37,622 bases of DNA from Helochares maculicollis (lineage: Eukaryota; Arthropoda; Insecta; Coleoptera; Hydrophilidae), in NCBI GenBank assembly GCA_033557835.1, contig JAWQRO010000502.1, positions 1 to 37,622 on the forward strand. The letters are read 5' to 3'. The notes below the pieces were generated by a model. That model searched no databases. It saw only the letters and a list, made by a program, of their open reading frames with translations, and was not told the origin of the DNA. Shown here in pieces: positions 32,400-37,622 of the stretch (position 1 is its first letter; each line of letters starts with the position of its first letter). Both the position numbers and the translations under genes were made by a program.

Positions 32400-34799
32400 G
32401 TAAGTAATGTTCATTCAACTCCGTGAATTGTGAAATAAACCTAAGCTAGATTCTGGTGATGCCACTTGAACCTATATCTAAAATAAAATGTTTCCAAATA
32501 TCTTTTAAATAGTCCACTGTGTAGCTAGAGCAAACACAATTAAATATAATCACAATATTGCTGCAAGTTTGTACATTTATTATAATTTATACCGGTTTAA
32601 TTCAAACAATATAGATACATTTTGATGTAATGCTGAGCAGCTGTTTTTTAAATTTGTAAATAATCATGTTTATTCTAAGAATTTGATTCTGTGTGCATCA
32701 CAAATTTCTATAGAATTTTTATTTACCATAGCAAACAGTCAATTGCTCAAGTAAAAGTAAAATGCCTTAAATTTAAATAGCATTATTTGCTTTTATTCAC
32801 TAAATCACTGAATCATTTTTACATTTATACAAAGTATACTAAAGGGCAGGTATTGGGCTCATGAAAAAATTCGACCTCGAGATTTTGACGGACCTCCACG
32901 TTTTGTGTGCCCCTGAATTGTGTGTGTGTGTGTGTGTGTATGTAAGCACAATAGCGGTTATACCTTTTGAGCTGGAGTGATGAAATTTGGTATACGACTA
33001 TTATCGCAAAAACTTAGATCTGTATCAACTTTTGAGGCATATAGGACCACCGAAGTACCCGTTTACCTACACAGTTTAAAAAATTTTTCAAGTAAAGTAG
33101 TCTTTAAAATTAAGCTATTGGATTGAAATTTCGTGCATATCTTAATTATCACAAAAAACTCACAGAAATAAATTTTTAACATTGTCGGAGCACCGGAAGG
33201 GCTATTTTTATAATTTTAAAAACCCAATTTTAGCAGGCTTTGGAATAAAAAAATTTACAAAAATGCTAAACATGTAAAATATAGCAATATCAAATAGTTT
33301 CGTGTAAATTTGAAATCCGGAAGTGGGTCTTTACCATCATAAATTTAATTTTTTAGTTATGAATTTAAGTTCTAAAATTGGACCCTTCCTTTAGTTATGA
33401 ATTCACATTTTAAAATTCAAGCCTTCGCAAAGGGTTTTTACAAGTGTTCCATATTGCAGACTAATGAAGAGTATATATTTTTTAACCACGAAATATTGTA
33501 AATTACATAAAGAAATATTAAAAATATTCCAATGATATATATGTACTGAAAAAGAATTAAATATTCCTTATGAATATATTAATGTGTTAAATATAGATAT
33601 TGATGTTGGTGTTAGTTATGAATATTAAAACTTTTGCTTTTAGTTTTGAAGAGCATGTACATGTTAGTAGTTTTATTATTATTAATCGCAGGTATGGTGC
33701 CGTAAATATGTTTATACGGGAATATTGAGTGGAGACACTCAAGATTTTTAATATAATTTTAGCAATCATTAGTCTTCTCTTTATTTACACTATCCCTAAA
33801 TTGTGAGACTCATAGTATTTATCGCCGTTTATTTTAGAGGAAGGCCAAGACTTAAACTTACAAACTGTTAAGGACATCAAATATGTCTTACAAGAAGCAA
33901 ATAATCTTGAAGATGAGCACCCTATTACTGAAAGAGTAAAGTATGCAGATGAAACTTTAATGGATTCAGTTGTTATATCTTCTGCAAGTAAACTGTTGCT
34001 CAAATGTGTTGAATCTTTAGATATGTCCAAATCAAAATATGATCCGAATGAATTCATTTCAAAGTTGGTAAGAACTAGTTTAATTTAATCATTAAATTGC
34101 CAAACAAGTATTTATAGAGTACTATTTCAATAGATTGATTTCTACCCTTCAAACAATGATAATGTTTTCAATTATAAAGAAGTCTTGGCTCAAGCCAGAA
34201 GTATAATTAGAGATGTCCCAAATTTTAATTGTATGTTTGGTACGTTTGATCCACTGGCACCTCCAACATTTAAGCCTGTTAAAGAAAGAGCCAAAAAGGA
34301 AGCTCAAGAAAAAGTAGTAAAGAAACATACTCAGAGACTCGTCAATGTCGAAAAGGAGGAAGAGAGTGTGGATGAAATTGTTAACTTTTTACTAAAAGTC
34401 TTACGTGACGAATATGAAAGGAATAATGAAAAACCAATTCTTTACTATAAATATGTAATAGACAAAAGCAGCTTCACTATTACTATAGAGAATATTTTTT
34501 ACTGTTCCTTTCTTATAAGGGACGGTAAAGCGCAATTAGATGTTGATAAGAATGGACAAACGACAATAAAACCTGTGCATAAACGAGCTTTAAAAGAATA
34601 TAGAAATCAAGAAGGAACTAACACTCAGATTGTTCTATCGATAACAATGGATGAATGGAAGGTTTGTTAATAACAAATTATTAATGTTCATTTTAATTAT
34701 TTCCGCATATAATTCTAACGCTGTGTTCATTTTTAGCAATTTACATTTTCAGAAGGATACCTTCAAAAACACAAACGAATGCGGATTGAAAATAACTGA
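32306..34799 (+). CDS. NSMCE4A-like: Nse4 kleisin subunit of the SMC5/6 complex
   Basis: Four exons: 32306-32399, 33838-34067, 34134-34661 and 34737-34799, giving 304 residues. Nse4 is the kleisin that bridges the Smc5 and Smc6 heads and binds Nse1/Nse3, acting in DNA repair and chromosome stability in the nucleus. Seen: ECYRELLNKIEDIR at the N-terminus, then the Nse3-binding helices (KYADETLMDSVVISSASKLL), FNCMFGTFDPLAPP, a Lys/Glu-rich helix, and the C-terminal winged-helix motif YYKYVIDKSSFTITIENIFY with CSFLIRDGKAQL. The start ATG has A at -3 and G at +4. The protein is somewhat shorter than the human one, as is common in insects. All junctions are GT-AG and in phase. Family assignment is by remembered motifs. 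Confidence 0.9.
32820..33460 (+). repeat. Interspersed repeat of unknown class in Nse4 intron 1
   Basis: The stretch differs from its surroundings: a TG microsatellite followed by GAGCTGGAGTGATGAAATTT, then phrases such as GGCATATAGGACCACC. A roughly 40-bp unit is duplicated in tandem near 33350-33435 (TTTAGTTATGAATT twice). It has the look of a dispersed arthropod repeat, but no coding sequence or terminal structure identifies its class. Confidence 0.45.
32919..32938 (+). repeat. (TG)10 microsatellite
   Basis: Ten perfect TG units, followed by TATGTA. Confidence 0.95.
33838..34067 (+). CDS. Nse4 exon 2
   Basis: The acceptor TTATTTTAG ends at 33837 and the donor GTAAGA starts at 34068. It encodes VKDIKYVLQEANNLED, then KYADETLMDSVVISSASKLL and NEFISKL. 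The intron before it is 1438 bp and carries an interspersed repeat. Confidence 0.9.
34134..34661 (+). CDS. Nse4 exon 3, main body
   Basis: 176 whole codons starting IDFYPSNNDNVFNYKE. The acceptor TTTCAATAG ends at 34133, so the codon at 34185 is internal and not a start. The donor is GTTTGT at 34662, a weak but phase-correct site. It holds the kleisin linker and the C-terminal winged helix. Confidence 0.92.
34737..34799 (+). CDS. Nse4 exon 4
   Basis: The acceptor CATTTTTAG ends at 34736. 20 codons and TGA: QFTFSEGYLQKHKRMRIENN. It completes the winged-helix C-terminus with a basic tail. Confidence 0.85.
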   Translation, partial: QFTFSEGYLQKHKRMRIENN

Positions 34800-34931
34800 T
34801 TAAATCAAGTTGGCCCAAGAAATGTGATACAAACTAGGTTTGATTTTATTAAATAAAACTTTATTTTTCCAGAAATTATGAATAATTTATTTAAAATAAA
34901 TAATAAAAACACCTATATAACAGCACTTAAA
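34800..34931. other. Convergent 3' ends of Nse4 and DNAJC25
   Basis: Only 132 bp separate the two stop codons. Both strands carry AATAAA within it (plus 34852; minus 34865-34860 and 34893-34888), so the 3' untranslated regions must be very short or overlap. Confidence 0.7.
34852..34857 (+). terminator. Nse4 polyadenylation signal
   Basis: AATAAA lies 53 bp after the Nse4 stop. The opposite-strand gene has AATAAA at 34860-34865 and 34888-34893, so the two 3' ends overlap or nearly so. Confidence 0.6.
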
Positions 34932-35342
34932 TTAGGAATCATCAAAGGTCATCCTTCCAACCCCATGATTTTTTATGTATCTTCTGTATTGCTTATACCT
35001 CGTATTTTCAGCTAATTGTTTCTTCATGTTTTCTTCTTCTTCTTTATGCCATGCATCGAATTTTTCCCTCAGCCACAATTCTTTATCCAAATATTCTTCT
35101 TTCGTATGATCTTCTAAACTGTCAAATTGGTGTTGGCCCACTTTAAGAAACTTTCTGATCATATATAACTTTTCTTCTTTATTAAGTGGTTTTTTAAGTA
35201 TCGAATGTATTATTATCCACGATATGTACCAATAGATGTAATTTGCTATTGTGTATGGAGATATTATAAGCTGAATCCAAAGGATATCAAAAATGGTTGG
35301 TTTTGCATAGGCTCCTTTTATGTCCATCTTTTCTTCAATAAT
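34932..35342 (-). CDS. DNAJC25-like: DNAJC25, last exon
   Basis: DNAJC25 is a J-domain co-chaperone held in the ER membrane. This last exon has 136 codons and TAA. The acceptor TTGTTGCAG before 35342 joins in phase 0. It reads IIEEKMDIKGAYAKPTIFDI, a hydrophobic membrane segment (LWIQLIISPYTIANYIYWYI), KPLNKEEKLYMIRKFLKVGQ, HQFDSLEDHTKEEYLDKELW and the family's closing RYKQYRRYIKNHGVGRMTF. These match, as I remember it, the vertebrate C-terminal half nearly position by position. The signal peptide, J domain with HPD, and first membrane segment would be encoded by exons to the right. None was recognised before the window ends, so the intron exceeds 2.2 kb and contains two mariner fossils. Confidence 0.92.
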   Translation of the reverse strand: MIEEKMDIKGAYAKPTIFDILWIQLIISPYTIANYIYWYISWIIIHSILKKPLNKEEKLYMIRKFLKVGQHQFDSLEDHTKEEYLDKELWLREKFDAWHKEEEENMKKQLAENTRYKQYRRYIKNHGVGRMTFDDS

Positions 35343-35699
35343 CTGCAACAATAATGTTTGCATTTAATTATGGTCAAATTTCAATACGTTTATGGACCAG
35401 AATAACGCTTTAAATAGTCCAGAAAGAAAAACAATCGCATAATTGTAAACTTAAAATGAAAATTTAAATTTTTAAAGCTTTATTATTTATACATTACATT
35501 ATTCAAAATATTCTAGGACGCATAAATTAAACAATTCTAATAAATCACTTAGAATTAAAAGGCAAATTGCAGCTGATAAGTAATTTGTTTCTTTGTAATG
35601 CATATGGGAAACATGCTTCATCAATAAAAACATATGACTACTAGTTCTGGTATTTTAAAGTTTGACACCAGCAACAAAAACTTGAAGGAAGGCTAGTTA
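35343..35699 (-). other. DNAJC25 intron, featureless part
   Basis: AT-rich; no coding or repeat feature recognised. Confidence 0.6.
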
Positions 35700-36390
35700 A
35701 ATTAGAAGCATTATTGTACCAAGATCAATACCAAACTCATGAAAAGCTCGCTGAGTCGAGTCAAAATCAAAAAGGTTCTTTACATCAAATCTTTATTGGG
35801 AAGCAAAAATCATAAGCTAAGCCTGACCATGCTTCAATTTTAACGGCAAAACCGAGAATTCATGGGAAGAAAGTAATGGTATGCAGCCCGGTATAATCTA
35901 CTACACTAGCGTAATAAAACCATCACTGGAGAACAGTACCATCTAATTTTAAAGCACTTGAGTCAAACATTGAAACTCAAACGCTCCTTATATGCCTAAA
36001 AACTTGACAAATACAACAACGCTTAGGCACATTTTATAAATCATCAAGGATACTGTGAAAATATTTCAATGAAATGTCCCAGCGACTACTCGCCATATTC
36101 ACTAGATATTGCTTCTTCTGATTACTACTTGCGCCAGTCAATGACTCATGGACTGGTCAAGCAGCACTTCTAACAAAGAAGCCAAAAATTGGGTCAAATC
36201 TTGGATCAGCTCAGAAGACTTTTTCAATGAGGAAACCGTGTTCCTCCTAAGAGATGGGAAAAGTTGTAGCAAACAATGGGCAATACTTTCAATAACATAC
36301 ACAGTACTAATTTGTTAGAGTTGTAACTTTAAAGTTACAAACATTCTGAAACATTATTTGAACCTGGAATATAAATATATAAAACTATAA
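35700..36390 (+). mobile_element. Truncated mariner fossil
   Basis: Frames read LLYQDQYQTHEKLAESSQNQ near 35713, PDHASILTAKPRIHGKKVMV near 35825-35880, ATTRHIH near 36082, SSDYYLRQSMTHGLVKQHF near 36113-36170 and VPPKRWEKL near 36240. The N-terminus and the first catalytic Asp block (normally GDEKW) are missing; the third Asp (SDYY) remains. Stops and frameshifts are present. It differs from the SETMAR-like fossils and is closest to the mariner at 6353. No terminal repeats were found. Confidence 0.78.
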
Positions 36391-37079
36391 GATTAAAATC
36401 GACTATATCGAGAGATAGAGTAACAGCAGATGCGACAAAAGAATATGGTTGCAGAGGCACATTGAAAATGGTCACTGAGTTACTGATATTGATAGTTTGA
36501 CTAATATCATGCAATGGATTTTAATTATTTTAACGATAACTTACATACTGGGATACACAACAAAGATGTAATTACAGGGGAGTATACTAGTCCAAATTTA
36601 TCAATGTTCAAAATTAGTACATTTTTTGTAAATTCCAGATTTTTAAGAATCTGAAACCAGAAGAAAAATTATGGCACTACAATTATACCCTTTTTTAAAA
36701 AAAGTTTATTCCTGGACACATCTAAATCATAAAATAAGTAAAACTTAAACTGCCTTTAGAAAAATAAAGCATTGTTGTCAGGCTTTGAAATCCTCTGCAT
36801 TACTTTAAAAAGCATTTAGTATTAAATTCATCAAAGTTATGAACTGGTAACACGAAGAAATAGACAACACACAGAAATAATTAAGAAAACTTAAAAATGT
36901 AGTATTCTGATTTAAAAGTAAGGTGAAATTGTCATTTAAAACTCCCGGGCATTAGGGAGGCAGGTCAATTTTTTTCCTATGTTGCTAGGACTGTCTATAA
37001 TATTTGCCAAGCGTCTATTAAAAGCTTTAATTATCTCCAAGTAACACTTGTCTTTGTAAACACCCAAAAGTGAATTTTT
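36391..37079. other. Intronic stretch with a short coding-like scrap
   Basis: Mostly stop-rich. Around 36428-36520 the plus strand reads LQRHIENGH, a stop, then VTDIDSLTNIMQWI, which sounds like a mobile-element remnant, but no family was identified. Confidence 0.4.
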
Positions 37080-37622
37080 CGATACTTACAATAGGTGATT
37101 TTGCTGAGCAAAGAACTTGCATGAAATTTTGTTTGCGAAACAAATATTTTTGTGCGGATACATTGAAAATGTTGCCTTTGGTGATCAAACTATGGCACAA
37201 AAAACGTTTAGAAGTGGTACGAGTTCAAAGCGGGCCGAGAACGCATTGAAGACGAATGGCGCTCTGGACGACCATCAACGTCTACCGATGAGTGCCATGT
37301 CTAAAAAATCAAAGATTTGGTGCTTGAAAATTATCATTTGACAATGAGAGACCTGGTTGATAGTGTTGGAATATCATTTGGCTCAGCCTAAACCATTTTG
37401 AAGGATTTTTTGTGTCAAATGCGTAAAGTCTCAATTGTTGCCAAATGCACCATGTCATACTGCATTGGTTCTTCGCGACTTTTTTGCCAAAAACTCGACT
37501 CATATCGTTCTGCAACCATCGTCTTCACCTGATTTGGCTCCGTGCGACTTCTGGCTATTCAGCAAACTCAAAAGGCTAATTCAGGGATACCATTTTGATA
37601 CTAATGAGGAGATAAAAACCGA
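37080..37622 (+). mobile_element. Mariner fossil, SETMAR-like, cut by window end
   Basis: Frames read FAEQRTCMKFCLRNKYF near 37100, MAQKTFRSGTSSKRAENALK near 37190, a helix-turn-helix block (NERPG and LVDSVGISFGSAQTILKDF in alternate frames, about 37340-37410), then directly LLPNAPCHTALVLRDFFAKN near 37435-37495 and SPDLAPCDFWLFSKLK near 37525-37572. The first and second catalytic Asp regions have been lost by internal deletion; the third (CDFWLF) remains. It continues beyond the window. Confidence 0.8.

Noticed and set aside
33785..34057. 90-codon minus-strand open frame
   Set aside because: Antisense shadow of Nse4 exon 2.
34185..34661. Nse4 start at the non-ATG codon 34185
   Set aside because: The exon begins at 34134 and joins in phase to two upstream exons carrying conserved Nse4 sequence.

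Overview
The window is AT-rich nuclear DNA of an animal, almost certainly an insect. Genes are split by short GT-AG introns, the proteins read closest to arthropod versions, and the intergenic space holds decayed mariner transposons and LINE fossils. Nothing suggests bacterial or organellar DNA. I cannot name the species or order.

Layout. 1-7913: upstream or intronic DNA of the diacylglycerol kinase gene, with a shortened mariner (1007-1996), a decayed coiled-coil coding remnant (about 4684-6055) and a full-length dead mariner with intact terminal repeats and TA target duplication (6353-7633). 7914-14526 (+): eight shared exons plus two alternative last exons of a theta-type diacylglycerol kinase (RA domain, catalytic domain with GGDGT, accessory domain). 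The 5' part with the C1 domains lies left of the window. 14527-26181: about 11.7 kb without a convincing gene, holding two more mariner fossils, LINE reverse-transcriptase fossils on both strands and local duplications. 26182-31174 (-): a transmembrane adaptor-like protein whose cytoplasmic tail carries about 25 Y-x-x-(hydrophobic) motifs. It resembles vertebrate PAG1/Cbp in layout, and its first exon is not found. 32306-34799 (+): a complete four-exon Nse4 kleisin gene of the SMC5/6 complex. 34932-35342 (-): the last exon of DNAJC25, convergent with Nse4 and only 132 bp away. 35700-37622: two more mariner fossils, the last cut by the window edge.

How the genes relate. They are ordinary eukaryotic neighbours, not an operon. 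DGK theta converts diacylglycerol to phosphatidic acid. The adaptor probably docks SH2-domain proteins at the plasma membrane. Nse4 belongs to a DNA-repair SMC complex. DNAJC25 is an ER-membrane J-protein.

The most interesting items are the tyrosine-motif adaptor, the tandem alternative last exons and same-phase alternative donors of the kinase, a 20-bp degenerate minisatellite with a related array in another intron of the same gene, and a nested hairpin in a kinase intron. I found no new defence or mobile system. Exon boundaries were worked out by hand from splice consensus, reading phase and remembered family similarity; no database search was possible.
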